From Thermoleophilaceae bacterium (lineage in GTDB: Bacteria > Actinomycetota > Thermoleophilia > Solirubrobacterales > Thermoleophilaceae): 64,000 nt of DNA. Location of the stretch: positions 1 through 64,000 of the forward strand of contig DASUWY010000001.1 of NCBI GenBank assembly GCA_036378175.1, in the 5' to 3' direction. The notes under the pieces were generated by a model. That model saw nothing but the letters and a program-made list of their open reading frames with translations. It was not told the origin of the DNA and did no database searches. Positions 31,445-42,222 of the stretch are shown here, one piece after another. Position 1 is the stretch's first letter; every line of letters starts with the position of its first letter. A program made the position numbers and the translations under genes.

Positions 31445-34201
31445 ATGAACCCTCCGGACGCGCCGCCGCCGGGCGCGACCCTCGTGGACAGCATGCTCGA
31501 GGACATGCTCGAGCGCCGCTACCTCGTGGTGGACGGCCACGGAAGGGTGAGCCGCTGGAGCGCGGGCGCGGAGCGCCTGCTCGGCTGGCGGGAGGAGGAG
31601 GTCACGGGACGCTCAGCCTTCGCGCAGCCGCTCGCCTGGGCGGGCGAGGGAGTGGGGCTCTGGAACACGTACTTCGAAGGCGGGCAGAAGGGCCGGCCGC
31701 CCACGCGGACGAGCCTGATGATGCTGTGCCGGGGCGGCTGGGGCCTCGCGGTGGAGATGACGGCGGTGCCGGTGCCGCTGGTGCTCGGTTACGAGTTCAC
31801 GATGCTCGTGGCGGACCTCGCGGTGGGCGGGCCGGGCTCGCAGAGCGAGGATCAGCTCGCTCGCGTGCATCCGCTCGCGGCCGACGCAATCGCATCCGCA
31901 CTCAGTGAGGACGCGCCGGCGCCCGACTCCGTCGCGGGGCTGCTCGTCACGCTTCGCGCGGTGGCGGACGCGGCCGTGATCGAGGACCCGGACGCGGAGC
32001 ATGCCGCTCGCGCGCTCGCGATCGACCGCGCCGAACCCCCGGCGGAGGTTCCCGCGGACGATCTCGTGATCGAGCCGGACGGCGACACGACGGCCGAGGA
32101 CCTGGCCCAGGCACAGGCGAGTCTGCAGGCGGCCTCGGCCGAAGTCACACGGCTGCGCGAGGAGATCGGCCGGCTGCGCAAGGAACTGGGCGAGCAGGGC
32201 CAGTGCACGGAGCAGGCGCGTGCCGAGGCCGGCCGGCTGGCAGCGGAGCTCGGCCAGATGGCCAGCGAGGCGCAGGAGGCGCGCGGCGAATTCGCGACCG
32301 CGCGCGAGGAAACCGAAGCGCTGCGGGCGGAGGCAACTGCCGCCGCCACACGCTGCAGCGAGCTCGAGACGGCGCTCGAGCAGAAGGCGGCGGAGCTCGA
32401 GTCGCTCGCCGCCGCCGACCGCGAGAAGGCCGCGACCGCGGCGCAGCTCGCGCAAGCCGCGAGCGAGCTCGACACGCTCCGCGCCGAGCTCGAGCGCACG
32501 CGCGAGGAGCACAAGCACGCGGTGGCCGCCGCGGAGGCGCTCGAAGCGGACCGCAGGAGCGTGGGCGACCAGCTCGAGCTGGTCCAGCAGGAGCTCGAGG
32601 CGGCGATCGAGGAGCGCGATGCGCCGATGGCCGAGCGCGACCGGCTGCGCGAGACACTTGACGAGGCGAGCGCCGAGCGCGATCGGCTGCGAGAGGCGCT
32701 TGAGGAGGCTCGGGCAGCGCAGGGCGAGCTTGCGCGCGAGCGTGATCAGGTGCGCGCCGAGCACGAGGAGCTGTCCGCGGAGCACGAGCAACTGAGAAGC
32801 ACGCTGGAGTCGGCGGCGGCCGAGAGCAGCGCGCTGTCCGCCGAACGTGACGGCCTGCGGCAGGAGCTCGAAGCGGCGCGTGTGCAGCACGCCGAGCTGG
32901 TGGCCGCGCGCGACCGGCTGGAGAGCGCGCTCAAGGCCGCGGCAGCGGACGGCGGGGCACTCGCCGCCGACTTCGACCGGTTGAGGCAGGAGCTGGAGGA
33001 GGCGAGCGCAGCGCGGGGCGAGCTGACCGGGGAGCTCGATCGGGCCCGAGCGCAGCAGGAGGAGGTGTCCGCCGAGCGGGAACGACTCGCGGCAGCCCTC
33101 CACCAGGCCACGGCCGAGCGCGATCAGCTACGCCGGGAGCTGGATGACGCCCGCGCGGCGCTGGGCGACGCCACCCGGGAGCGCGAGACGGTGGGCATGG
33201 TCGCGAGCGAGGGCGAGCGCGAGCGCGAGGCGCTTCGGACCGAGCTCGAACGTGCGGCGCGTCGCTGCGAGGAGCTGAGCTCCGCCCTCGACGCGAAGAC
33301 GGCAGAGCTTCAGGCGCTGCCGGGCAAGACCGTGCTCGAAGCCGCCACGCGCGATCGCGACGAGGCTCGCGCCGCGCTCGCCGCAACGCTGGCGGAGCGC
33401 GACCGGGCAGCGGAAGCGCTCGAGGCTGCCGCGACCGAGCGTGAAAGTGCGGGCGCGGCCCTTCGTCAGGCGGAGGCGGAGCGCGACGACGCGCGCAAGG
33501 CGCTGGCGGCCATGGCCTCCGAGAGCGAGGCCGCCCGCGCGGCCGTGGCCGAGCACGAGGCGCGTGCCGAGGAGCTGCGCGAGCGGCTCGAGAAGGCCGA
33601 GCAAGCAGCCGACCAGCGGGCGGCCGACGTGCGCGAAGCCACGCGCGAGGCCGCGGAGCAGCGGGAGCGGGTGGCCGCCGGCTTCCTCGAGACGGAGGCC
33701 CTCGCGCGCGAGCGCGCGCGCGTAAGCGACCTCGAGGCGCAGATCGGCGCGCTCACGCGCGAGCTCGAAGGCGCGCTGGCGAGGGCGGCGGAGCACGCGC
33801 CCGCGCTTCCCGGGCAGAAGAAGCGCAGCCGCGACATCGCGGCTCGTCCCCACCAGCCCGGCCTCGACGACGCGGAGCGCCCGCGGGCGCACATTGGGCT
33901 CGACGGCCGCTTCCTCGCGCTCAACGACGACTTCTGCCGGCTCGTGGGCTACTCGGAGAGCGAATTCAGCGATGCCTACTGGCCACCGGTGGTAGACGCC
34001 GAGAACCGCAACGTGCTGCGGCGCGACACAGCCCGGATCATCGCCGGCGAGCTGTCGAGCTGCGATGTGGACACGCTCTACATGGCGGCGAACGGCACGC
34101 TCGTTCGCGTAACGGGCACGCTGCGGCTCGAGCGGGACGAATCGGGCTCCGCCACGCACCTCGTCCTGGACGCCGAACCGCTGTCGCCTGTGAGTTCCTG
34201 A
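31445..34201 (+). CDS. PAS-coiled coil-PAS protein, 918 aa
   Basis: N-terminal PAS (about residues 18-125: RYLVVDGHGRVSRWSAGAERLLGWREEEVTGRS). Residues about 220-785 are an almost unbroken, highly charged Glu/Arg/Ala coiled coil, and a second PAS (about 802-918: IGLDGRFLALNDDFCRLVGYSESEFSDAYW...RVTGTLRLERDESG) ends the protein. No kinase, cyclase, phosphodiesterase or methyl-accepting domain, and no membrane span. Likely a cytoplasmic sensor-scaffold. Sits 75 bp upstream of the prepilin operon, so it might serve pilus assembly or polarity; that link is positional only. Confidence 0.75.
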   Translation: MNPPDAPPPGATLVDSMLEDMLERRYLVVDGHGRVSRWSAGAERLLGWREEEVTGRSAFAQPLAWAGEGVGLWNTYFEGGQKGRPPTRTSLMMLCRGGWGLAVEMTAVPVPLVLGYEFTMLVADLAVGGPGSQSEDQLARVHPLAADAIASALSEDAPAPDSVAGLLVTLRAVADAAVIEDPDAEHAARALAIDRAEPPAEVPADDLVIEPDGDTTAEDLAQAQASLQAASAEVTRLREEIGRLRKELGEQGQCTEQARAEAGRLAAELGQMASEAQEARGEFATAREETEALRAEATAAATRCSELETALEQKAAELESLAAADREKAATAAQLAQAASELDTLRAELERTREEHKHAVAAAEALEADRRSVGDQLELVQQELEAAIEERDAPMAERDRLRETLDEASAERDRLREALEEARAAQGELARERDQVRAEHEELSAEHEQLRSTLESAAAESSALSAERDGLRQELEAARVQHAELVAARDRLESALKAAAADGGALAADFDRLRQELEEASAARGELTGELDRARAQQEEVSAERERLAAALHQATAERDQLRRELDDARAALGDATRERETVGMVASEGEREREALRTELERAARRCEELSSALDAKTAELQALPGKTVLEAATRDRDEARAALAATLAERDRAAEALEAAATERESAGAALRQAEAERDDARKALAAMASESEAARAAVAEHEARAEELRERLEKAEQAADQRAADVREATREAAEQRERVAAGFLETEALARERARVSDLEAQIGALTRELEGALARAAEHAPALPGQKKRSRDIAARPHQPGLDDAERPRAHIGLDGRFLALNDDFCRLVGYSESEFSDAYWPPVVDAENRNVLRRDTARIIAGELSSCDVDTLYMAANGTLVRVTGTLRLERDESGSATHLVLDAEPLSPVSS

Positions 34202-34262
34202 ACATCCGTCCACCGCTCGCACGTTCAAAGTCTTGGCGCGTTAAAGCTCGCCTAGAACGGCA

Positions 34263-34287
34263 CCGATATCCCTCATATGGGTATCGG
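34263..34287 (+). promoter_or_regulatory. Hairpin over the first prepilin start codon
   Basis: CCGATATCCC (34263-34272) pairs with GGGTATCGG (34279-34287) with one bulged T; the ATG at 34277 lies at the loop-stem edge. No ribosome site is visible upstream, so the fold could limit initiation. Confidence 0.35.
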
Positions 34288-35575
34288 CCGCCCAACCGCC
34301 TCTCGGTCACGCCTGCGCAGGGAGGAGAGCGGTTGGCTGATCGTCGAGATGATGATCGGCGCGGTGGTGCTGATCATCGCGGGCATCGCGATCTACAACG
34401 GTCTCGATGCCGCCTCGAAGGCATCCGGGCGCAACCGCAACCGCTCGGTCGCGTCGTACCTGGCCCAGCAGGATCAGGAGCGACTCCGCACGATGGATGC
34501 GGCAACCCTCGCCGGCTACACGTCGAACCGCACCGTCACGGTCGCAGGTGTGAGCTACAAGGTCGTGTCGAGCGCCACGCTCGTGAACGACTCCACCGGG
34601 GCGATCAGCTGCACCAACAAGTCCGGCACGGCGCAGTACCTCAAGATCAGCTCCACCGTCACTGACCCGCGCGGTCAGAACGGTCCGGTGACCGAGGACA
34701 GCCTCATGTCGCCAAAGCCCGCGGACGGCAACGCGGCCGTAAAGGTGGTGGATCGCACCGGAGTCACCGGAGTGTCGGGTGTGCCCGTAGTCCTCACGGA
34801 GCCCCCCGGCCAGACGACCAACACGGATTCGGGCGGCTGCTCGCTGTTCTCGTTCCTGTCGAACGGCACGCAGTACCACGTGTCGTTCGCGCTGCCGAAC
34901 TACGTGGACGTGAACGGCATGAACACCGTGAGCGGCCCGATCACCGTCGTGCCCGGCACCGTGAGCATCACGTCCTTCCAGTACGACAAGGCGGGGACGA
35001 TCGCGGTGAAGATGGTCACCGGAGCCGGCGGCACGCCGCTGTGCCCGGGCGTGAGCGCCTTCGACAGCCACATGACGATCAACCCGCGCGTGCGGGTGTT
35101 CGACAACACGTCGTGTGACGGTGCAAATCCGCCTACCGCCACGGCCACGGGCCTCTTCCCGTTCACCGATCAGTACGCCGTCTATCCCGGCACCTGCACC
35201 GCCAACGATCCCGCCACCTGGAAGAAGACCTCGACCTTCGCGCCGGTGCTCGGCTCCGGCGGCAGCGTGAACGCGACGTTCACAGAGCCGATGGTCAACG
35301 TAACGGTGACGCGCAACAGCAGCGCCTACTCGGCGGCGCACGTGACGATCACGGAGAACGACGCCGGGTGTGACGGCAACGTGTTCACGCCGCCGGCGCT
35401 GAGCTCGAGCGGCACCATGTCGATCGGCCTGCCCTACGGCAAGTACACGATCTGCGCCGACGACGGCACGTACGAGGCGAGCGACACCAGCGTCAACAAC
35501 ATCACCACGGGCGGCGACACCGCCGCGATCAACATCAACACCGGCTTCTTCGGAAAGAAGGGCACCTGCCCGTGA
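34277..35575 (+). CDS. Type IV prepilin-like protein with large extracellular domain, 432 aa
   Basis: Class III signal ending at Gly in EESGWLIVEMMIGAVVLIIAGIAIYNGL: basic leader, glycine before the mature W, Glu at +5, hydrophobic helix (about residues 20-43). The rest is a Thr/Ser/Gly-rich beta domain with paired cysteines (CTNKSG, GGCSLF, CPGVSA, TSCDG, CTAND, GCDGN, ICADDG). Probably a minor pilin or pilus-tip adhesin exported by a type IV or type II-like system. First gene of a three-prepilin operon, next start overlapping by 4 bp. Confidence 0.78.
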   Translation: MGIGRPTASRSRLRREESGWLIVEMMIGAVVLIIAGIAIYNGLDAASKASGRNRNRSVASYLAQQDQERLRTMDAATLAGYTSNRTVTVAGVSYKVVSSATLVNDSTGAISCTNKSGTAQYLKISSTVTDPRGQNGPVTEDSLMSPKPADGNAAVKVVDRTGVTGVSGVPVVLTEPPGQTTNTDSGGCSLFSFLSNGTQYHVSFALPNYVDVNGMNTVSGPITVVPGTVSITSFQYDKAGTIAVKMVTGAGGTPLCPGVSAFDSHMTINPRVRVFDNTSCDGANPPTATATGLFPFTDQYAVYPGTCTANDPATWKKTSTFAPVLGSGGSVNATFTEPMVNVTVTRNSSAYSAAHVTITENDAGCDGNVFTPPALSSSGTMSIGLPYGKYTICADDGTYEASDTSVNNITTGGDTAAININTGFFGKKGTCP

Positions 35576-36282
35576 TGCGGCTCTCGGATTCCCGCGGCTT
35601 CACGCTCATGGAGCTGGTGGTGGCGATGTCGCTCGGCATGATCGTGCTGCTCGCGTCGTTCACGGTGATCGACCGCGCGTTCATCACCAACAAGGCGGTG
35701 TCTGATCGTGAGGACGCGCTGGCCCGCGGCCGCATCGCGCTGGAGCAGATGACGCGCCAGATCCGCTCCATGACCTGCGCCGGCAACAACACGCCGATCT
35801 CGCTGGCCACCGACAGCGAGGTCGACTTCTACGCCTACATGGGCGACCCGACGAAGGGCGGCAGCCTGCTGCCCGACCTTCACAAGCTCACCTATGACTC
35901 GACGAAGAAGACGATCGTCGAGACCCAGTACACGGTGACGAGCGTGAACACGACGCCTCCCACCGTCAACGCCACTCCGTACAAGAACCGCACGCTGCTC
36001 ACGAACGTCGTGCCGGTGGACGCGAACACGCCCATCTTCAGCTACTACACCTTCGACCCGGACGCGGCCAAGGGCTCGGGCAGCTTCATCGAGCTCGACA
36101 GGCCCGCCGTGGCCGCCGCCGACCTGCCGACGGTGGTGAAGGTGTCGATCAACTACCTGACGATGCCGACCGGCATCAAGGTCAACGACCCTCACTCCAC
36201 CACGTTCCAGGACGACGTCTTCTGGCGTGCCATCGACCCGGAGACGCCGAACGCCCAGCCCTGCTCCCAGGGGGTTTCATGA
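35572..36282 (+). CDS. PilW/GspJ-type prepilin, 236 aa
   Basis: N-terminus SRGFTLMELVVAMSLGMIVLLASFTVIDRAF is a textbook prepilin cleavage and methylation site (G-FTLME, Glu at +5). GTG 35572 overlaps the upstream stop; ATG 35575 is the alternative. The middle (REDALARGRIALEQMTRQIRSMTC) matches the conserved helix after the signal in PilW/GspJ pseudopilins. The stop overlaps the next ATG, implying translational coupling. Confidence 0.82.
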   Translation: MMRLSDSRGFTLMELVVAMSLGMIVLLASFTVIDRAFITNKAVSDREDALARGRIALEQMTRQIRSMTCAGNNTPISLATDSEVDFYAYMGDPTKGGSLLPDLHKLTYDSTKKTIVETQYTVTSVNTTPPTVNATPYKNRTLLTNVVPVDANTPIFSYYTFDPDAAKGSGSFIELDRPAVAAADLPTVVKVSINYLTMPTGIKVNDPHSTTFQDDVFWRAIDPETPNAQPCSQGVS

Positions 36283-37883
36283 CGAAGCTGCTGAAGAAGC
36301 TAAGCCACCAGTCTGGCTTCACCACCGTCGTGGTGATGGGGATGATGTTCGTGGGCACGATGCTCGTGGTGGCGGCCTTTGCGGCGGCGAACGGCGACAC
36401 GACCGTCACGCGCCACGACCAGTACTACAAGGAGGCGTACAACGCCGCCGAGGCCGGCGTGAACTGGTACCTGTACCACCTCACGCAGGACGCCAACTAC
36501 TGGTCGAAGTGCGCGCAGGCGAGCGGCCCGGACAAGAACTCGCCGCCGGTGTACGACAACACGGAGGGCTCGAGCTTCGCCTGGACCAACATCCAGGGCT
36601 CGCAGGCGCAGTTCATGATCGACCTGCTGCCTGCGCCGGGGCAGACGAAGTGCATCATCGGGCAGAGCACCTCGATCGTGAACCCGAGCACGGGCGCGTT
36701 CATGGTCCGATCCACCGGCAACTACCGCGGCGTCCATCGTTCCATCGTCGCCACGTTCCGCCGCGTGGGATTCCTCAACTTCCTCTATTTCACGGACATC
36801 GAGACGCTTGACCCGGCCACGGCGGGCAGCGCCGCTGCCCAGCAGGCCGCCACCACCAACTGCGCCCACTACTACTACGTCGCGGCGCGCGACCCGAGCA
36901 AGTGCACCGAGATCGAGTTCGTCGGCGCGGACACCGTCGACGGCCCGCTCCATACCAACGACGAGCTCTACATCTGCGGGCAGCCCACGTTCGGCCACCA
37001 GGCGAGCGACCACATCGAGAGCTCGTCGCCGCTCCCCACCGATCACCCGGGGTACCGCACGGACTCAGGCTGCTCGGGCAGCAAGCCCAAGATCGTGGGA
37101 ACCGGGAACAAGCTCATCGCTCCGGCGCCCGTGCTCACGCTGCCGCCGTCGAACGCGGAGCTGAAGGCTGACGCCGATCCCACAACCGGCCTCCTCACCG
37201 GCACGAACCACATCGTGCTGCACAAGAGCAACATGTCCGTGAACGGCACCACGATGGCGTACCCGGCGAACGGCGTGATCTACGACCAGAACTCCACCTG
37301 CACGCCGAGCTACGACACCACGCAGGACTACACCCCGTTCGTGACCAACGGCACCGGCTGCGGGGACGTGTACATCAGCTCGGGCACCGGCAGCGACGCT
37401 CCCGCGACCGACCTCACAATCGGCGCCGACAACGACATCGTCATCGACGGCAACGTCGACCACGGCACGAACAACGAGATCGGGCTGATCGCGAACAACT
37501 TCGTGCGCGTGTACCACCCGGTGGACCGCAGCAAGTGCGGCTCGTCGAGCGGCAACCTCACCGATTCCGACGCCGACCCGGGCCACGGCTCGATGTCCAG
37601 CCCCAGCATCAAGGCGGCGATCCTCGCGATCAACCACTCCTTCATCGTGGACAACTGGAACTGCGGCACCGGCCTCGGGAGCCTGACGGTGACGGGCGCG
37701 ATCGCGCAGAAGTTCCGTGGCCCGGTGGGCACGAACAGCGGCGGCGTGGTGGCGAGCGGTTACGCCAAGGCGTACAGCTACGACTACTCGCTGCGCTACC
37801 ACCAGCCGCCGTTCTTCCTGGATCCGGTTCAGGCCGGCTGGGGCATCCTCAACGAGACGGAACAGTCTCCCGCGGCTCATTGA
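36279..37883 (+). CDS. PilX-like prepilin/pilus assembly protein, 534 aa
   Basis: N-terminus SHQSGFTTVVVMGMMFVGTMLVVAAFAAANGD is a prepilin-type helix but with Thr-Thr-Val instead of Leu-x-Glu, so Glu+5 is missing as in PilX-type proteins. YYKEAYNAAEAGVNWYLYHL follows, a signature of PilX-like proteins. The long C-terminal domain (residues about 190-534) resembles DUF7305-type beta-helical domains (FVGADTVDGPLHTNDELYICGQPTFGH). No PilB, PilC or PilD gene is nearby. Convergent 35-bp overlap with the APC permease. Confidence 0.75.
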   Translation: MTKLLKKLSHQSGFTTVVVMGMMFVGTMLVVAAFAAANGDTTVTRHDQYYKEAYNAAEAGVNWYLYHLTQDANYWSKCAQASGPDKNSPPVYDNTEGSSFAWTNIQGSQAQFMIDLLPAPGQTKCIIGQSTSIVNPSTGAFMVRSTGNYRGVHRSIVATFRRVGFLNFLYFTDIETLDPATAGSAAAQQAATTNCAHYYYVAARDPSKCTEIEFVGADTVDGPLHTNDELYICGQPTFGHQASDHIESSSPLPTDHPGYRTDSGCSGSKPKIVGTGNKLIAPAPVLTLPPSNAELKADADPTTGLLTGTNHIVLHKSNMSVNGTTMAYPANGVIYDQNSTCTPSYDTTQDYTPFVTNGTGCGDVYISSGTGSDAPATDLTIGADNDIVIDGNVDHGTNNEIGLIANNFVRVYHPVDRSKCGSSSGNLTDSDADPGHGSMSSPSIKAAILAINHSFIVDNWNCGTGLGSLTVTGAIAQKFRGPVGTNSGGVVASGYAKAYSYDYSLRYHQPPFFLDPVQAGWGILNETEQSPAAH

Positions 37884-39786
37884 CCGGAACGCCGTCCGCG
37901 CGCAGGTCCGGCACGGCGCGCGGCGCCTTCGGCGGCACGGTCTCGATCACGATCCTGCAGGGCCGCTCGCGCAGCAGCGGGCTCGTGATCGGGCCAAACA
38001 CGCGCTCGCCGTGCGGCGCGTGCGCCATGTCGAAGTAGACGATCTCTGAGCCGCGGCTGCGGGCCTCTTCCACGAGCGCCATGCCGGGGTTACGCGTGCG
38101 GATCACGCTCGTGCGCAGCTTGAGCTTGGCCTCGCGCGCGCGGATCCGGGCCGCGTCGAGCAGTGCAATCGCGCGCGCCTCCTCGTCCACCATGCCGGAC
38201 TCGAGCGAGAGCTGCGGCGGCACCTCGATCACGTAGACCGCGTCCACCACGGCGTCCTCGCCCACGAGCTTGGCGGCGCGGCGCAGGGCGCCGGCGCTCA
38301 CGTCGTCGCCGAAGATGGGCACGAGCGCGGACCCGTACGCCAGCTCGGTGAAGCCCTCCGGCGCCTTGGGTCCGGCCATCGTGTATTGCACCTTCGGATC
38401 GAGCCCCCGCGAGCGCCTGTACCAGAAGTAGCCCACCATCCCGATCACCATCCAGCCGACGCCGACGGTGCGGGCCTCCGTGTGGAGCACCACCACCGAT
38501 ACCCAGGCCGTGAAGGTGCCGACGGCGCCGATCACCGCGCCGAGCGGGAGAATGCCGCCCCTGAAGCGCACGTTCCACGGCACGCGGTATGGGCGGTTCA
38601 CGTCCGGCTGCTTGTAGCGCAGCGCCACGATCGCCACGTGCGCAGTGGTGAACGAGAGCATCGCGCCGAAGCTGTAGAGGTTGCCGAGGAAGTCTGTCTT
38701 GCCGGGGATCAGCAGGATCGTGGCGAGCACCGAGAAGAACGCGATGGTGAACCACGGCGTGCGGTAGCGGCGGTGGACGCTCGCGAAGATCGTGGGCAGC
38801 TGGCGGTGCTTGGCGAGCGACCACGAAAGACGGGAGATCCCGATCAGCCCGGCGTTGGTGGCGATCACCAGGATCGTGGCCGCCAGCGCGCCGACGTAAT
38901 AGCGGAGCACGGTCTGCAGGCCGTGCGAGAGCGGCAGCGCGGACACGATGCCGAGCACCGGGTCGTTCTGGTACTTCGTTCCGAGGAGCGTGCTGTAGTG
39001 GCCCGCCGCGTCCTTCGTCACGGGCAGCGCCATCAGCGAGATGATCGAGATGCCGGTGAAGATGCCGAGCACGGCCAGCAGCACGTAGTTCACCGAACGC
39101 GGCACGTCCTCGTCCGGGTCGCGCGCCTCCTCGGCCATGTTCGACACGGTCTCGATGCCGGTGTAGGCGACCATCGAGATCGAGAGCGCGAAGATGAGCT
39201 CCCGGTAGCTCGGCGCCACGCCGAGATGAACCTGATGGATCAGCGTGCCGGGGTGGAAGATGAGCACCGCGCCGAGCACGATCAGCAGCACCTGGGTGAT
39301 GAGATCGGTGAGCGCGAGAAAGATGTTGAGGTTGGCGGACTCACGCAGGCCGCGGATGTTGAGCGCCGCGAGCACGGCGATGGTGATGGCGCCGCCGATC
39401 ACGTCGCCCGGGGGGTGGTGCAGCGCCGGCCAGAACGCGCTCAGGTAGTGAGGCACGAAGAACGCGCTGATCGCGATCGTGATGATGTAGTCGAGCGTGA
39501 GCGCCCAGCCCGCGAAGAACGACGCGATCTCGTTGAACGCGTGGCGCGCGAAGGAGGAGGAGCCGCCGGCCTCCGGGAACATCGACGCGCCCTCCGCGTA
39601 CGTCTTCGCGGTGAGCGCGAACAGCCCGCCCGCGAAGATGAAAACGAGCGGGGTGAGGCCGAGCGCATGCGCGGCCACGAGGCCGAGCGCGTAGTAGATC
39701 GATGAGCCGACGTTGCCGTAGGCCGTGGCGAAGAGGCCCGGAACCCCAACGGTGCGGCGCAGGCCGCGCTCGACCACCCGGGCCAT
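37849..39786 (-). CDS. APC-superfamily permease with cytosolic C-terminal domain, 645 aa
   Basis: About twelve membrane spans over residues 15-455: FATAYGNVGSSIYYALG unwound first helix, GGLFALTAKTYAEGASMFPEAGGSSSFARHAFNE, and MVAYTGIETVSNMAEEARDPDEDVPR. A soluble tail (about 470-645) resembles universal-stress-type alpha/beta domains. Homologues are annotated as amino-acid permeases, but the KimA/KUP potassium transporters share this architecture. The neighbouring KdpDE-like pair makes potassium transport a fair inference; amino-acid transport remains possible. Confidence 0.82.
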   Translation of the reverse strand: MARVVERGLRRTVGVPGLFATAYGNVGSSIYYALGLVAAHALGLTPLVFIFAGGLFALTAKTYAEGASMFPEAGGSSSFARHAFNEIASFFAGWALTLDYIITIAISAFFVPHYLSAFWPALHHPPGDVIGGAITIAVLAALNIRGLRESANLNIFLALTDLITQVLLIVLGAVLIFHPGTLIHQVHLGVAPSYRELIFALSISMVAYTGIETVSNMAEEARDPDEDVPRSVNYVLLAVLGIFTGISIISLMALPVTKDAAGHYSTLLGTKYQNDPVLGIVSALPLSHGLQTVLRYYVGALAATILVIATNAGLIGISRLSWSLAKHRQLPTIFASVHRRYRTPWFTIAFFSVLATILLIPGKTDFLGNLYSFGAMLSFTTAHVAIVALRYKQPDVNRPYRVPWNVRFRGGILPLGAVIGAVGTFTAWVSVVVLHTEARTVGVGWMVIGMVGYFWYRRSRGLDPKVQYTMAGPKAPEGFTELAYGSALVPIFGDDVSAGALRRAAKLVGEDAVVDAVYVIEVPPQLSLESGMVDEEARAIALLDAARIRAREAKLKLRTSVIRTRNPGMALVEEARSRGSEIVYFDMAHAPHGERVFGPITSPLLRERPCRIVIETVPPKAPRAVPDLRADGVPVNEPRETVPSR

Positions 39787-39799
39787 CTAGCTCACCCGC

Positions 39800-40027
39800 T
39801 TATGCGGCGGTGTGCGCCTCGTGGCCGCAGCGCGAGCACTTGTAGATCGTCGGCGCCAGCGGCCTCGGCGACGGATCCCAGTCCCGCAGCCGCTCCTCGG
39901 GCGCCCGCCCGTCCAGCGTTCGCGGGTCCACGAACCTCGCCATCTCCACCAGCCGCCGGCAGCGTGAACAGTGCGCTCGCGCGCTTCCCGCTCGGACTGT
40001 CGTGTGAGAAGTCATCCCACACTTCAT
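39800..40027 (-). CDS. Small two-pair zinc-ribbon protein, 75 aa
   Basis: CSRCRR near the start and CSRCGHE at the end flank a short proline-containing middle (DWDPSPRPLAPTIYKC), a layout for one zinc. ATG 40015 (MTSHTTVRAG) may be the true start. Sits between the KdpDE-like pair and the permease on the same strand; role unknown. Confidence 0.6.
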   Translation of the reverse strand: MKCGMTSHTTVRAGSARAHCSRCRRLVEMARFVDPRTLDGRAPEERLRDWDPSPRPLAPTIYKCSRCGHEAHTAA

Positions 40028-40086
40028 GTTCGAACCGGGTGCGTCAACAGCCCGCTAAGAAAGCGCGGGCGCGCGTAGAGATTTCG

Positions 40087-40778
<692 letters not shown>

Positions 40779-40782
<4 letters not shown>

Positions 40783-42197
40783 GCCGAGGGCGCCGGCTGC
40801 CGCGCGACCGGGAACGAGACGGCGAACGAGGTGCCGTCCGAGGTGCTGAGCTGAATGCGGCCGTGGTTGGCCTCCACGAAGCCGCGGCAGATCGCAAGGC
40901 CCAGCCCCGAGCCGCCGCCGGAGTCGCGCCCGCGGAAGAAGGGCTCGAACACCTGGGCGCGCTGCGTGGCGGGAATGCCGCGGCCGCGGTCGGTCACGCG
41001 CACGGTCACGCGCCCGCCGCTGCTCCCTCCGCTCACCCTCACGGGCACGCCCGGCGGCGAGTGGCGCACCGCGTTGTCGATCAGGTTGGAGAACACCCGC
41101 TCGAGCTGCGCGGCGTCGGCCTGCACGAGCGGCAGGTCGTCCGGCAGCTCGATCGACACCTCGTGGTCGCTCCCCGTGGAGCGCACCTGCGCGGCTGCGC
41201 CAGCCACAACGTCGCGCAGGTCCACCCAGTCCGCCCGCGGGTCCACCGCGCCCGCCTGGATCCTCGACAGGTCGAGCAGGTCCGTGACCATCCGGGCGAG
41301 CCGCTGCGACTCGGTTTCCACGACGTTCACGAGCGCCTCACGGTCGCTCTTCGACAGCCCGCCTTCGCGCAGGCCGCTGGCCGCCGTGGTGATCGCCGTG
41401 AGCGGCGAGCGGAAGTCGTGCGACACGGCGTGGAGAACCGCCGTCTTCATCACGTCGGCACGCCGCGTGGCCTCGGCCTCCGCAGACTTCGCCGCCACGC
41501 GCTCGCGCTCGAGGGCGACGTCGATCAGGCGCGCAAGCGCTGCCGCCAGCCGAGCGGCGTCGTCTCGCTCCCAGCCCATGCCCTTTCGCACGTAGAGCCA
41601 GCCGGAGCGCTGCTCGGCGTTCAGCGGCACGGCGTGCTCGTCCTCCGCCTCGCCGGGCACGGGACGCAGGTCCACGCGGATGAGGGGCCGGCCCGCCTCA
41701 TCGGTGGTCTCTCTCGCGATCTCCGGCAGGCGCTCCTCGATGTTCGCACCGGCCATCACCTCCGCGGCCAGGCGCGCGATCAGGCGCGCCTCGAGCTCGC
41801 GCACGCGCGCCATCCGCTCGCGGTTCTCGGCGCGTTCCGCGCGCTCGCGGGATACAGCGGCGAGCCGCCCGACCACGAGCGCGGCCACGAGGAAGACCAC
41901 GAGGGCGACCACGTCCTCCGAGTGCGAGATGCGCAGCTGGTGGCGAGGCTCGACGAAGAAGAAGTTCAGCGCGAGCACGCTGCCGACGGCCGTTGCGATG
42001 GCCGTGGCCTCGTCGCGGCGGATGGTCACGAACAGCACGGCAAGCAGGTAGATCACGCGCAGGTTGGCCGCCGAGGTGAGCCCCTCCAGAGCGGCAACCG
42101 CGAGCGTGGCGACGGTGATGGCCACGAGCGCGTCCAGCACGCTCATCCCAACCCGCCCTGCGGGCGTTCTGACCGCACGAGCGGCGAACGCGTTCAC
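40779..42197 (-). CDS. KdpD-like sensor histidine kinase without the N-terminal KdpD domain, 472 aa
   Basis: Four closely spaced hydrophobic spans (about residues 18-112) carry the DUF4118 fold, with ANLRVIYLLAVLFVTIRR and LALNFFFVEPRHQL. A GAF-like linker follows, then the kinase: phospho-His260 in VLHAVSHDFRSPLTAI, N box FSNLIDNAVRHSP, and G boxes DRGRGIP, GSGLGLAICRG. The usual KdpD and UspA-like N-terminal domains (about 400 residues) are absent. GTG start at 42197; ATG 42146 is a possible alternative. Confidence 0.88.
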
Positions 42198-42222
42198 ATT
42201 TCCCAGTCTAAAACGACCTGAG

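Noticed and set aside
31613-33103. 496-residue minus-strand protein opposite the coiled coil
   Set aside because: Mirror of the repetitive GAG/CTC codons of the coiled-coil gene.
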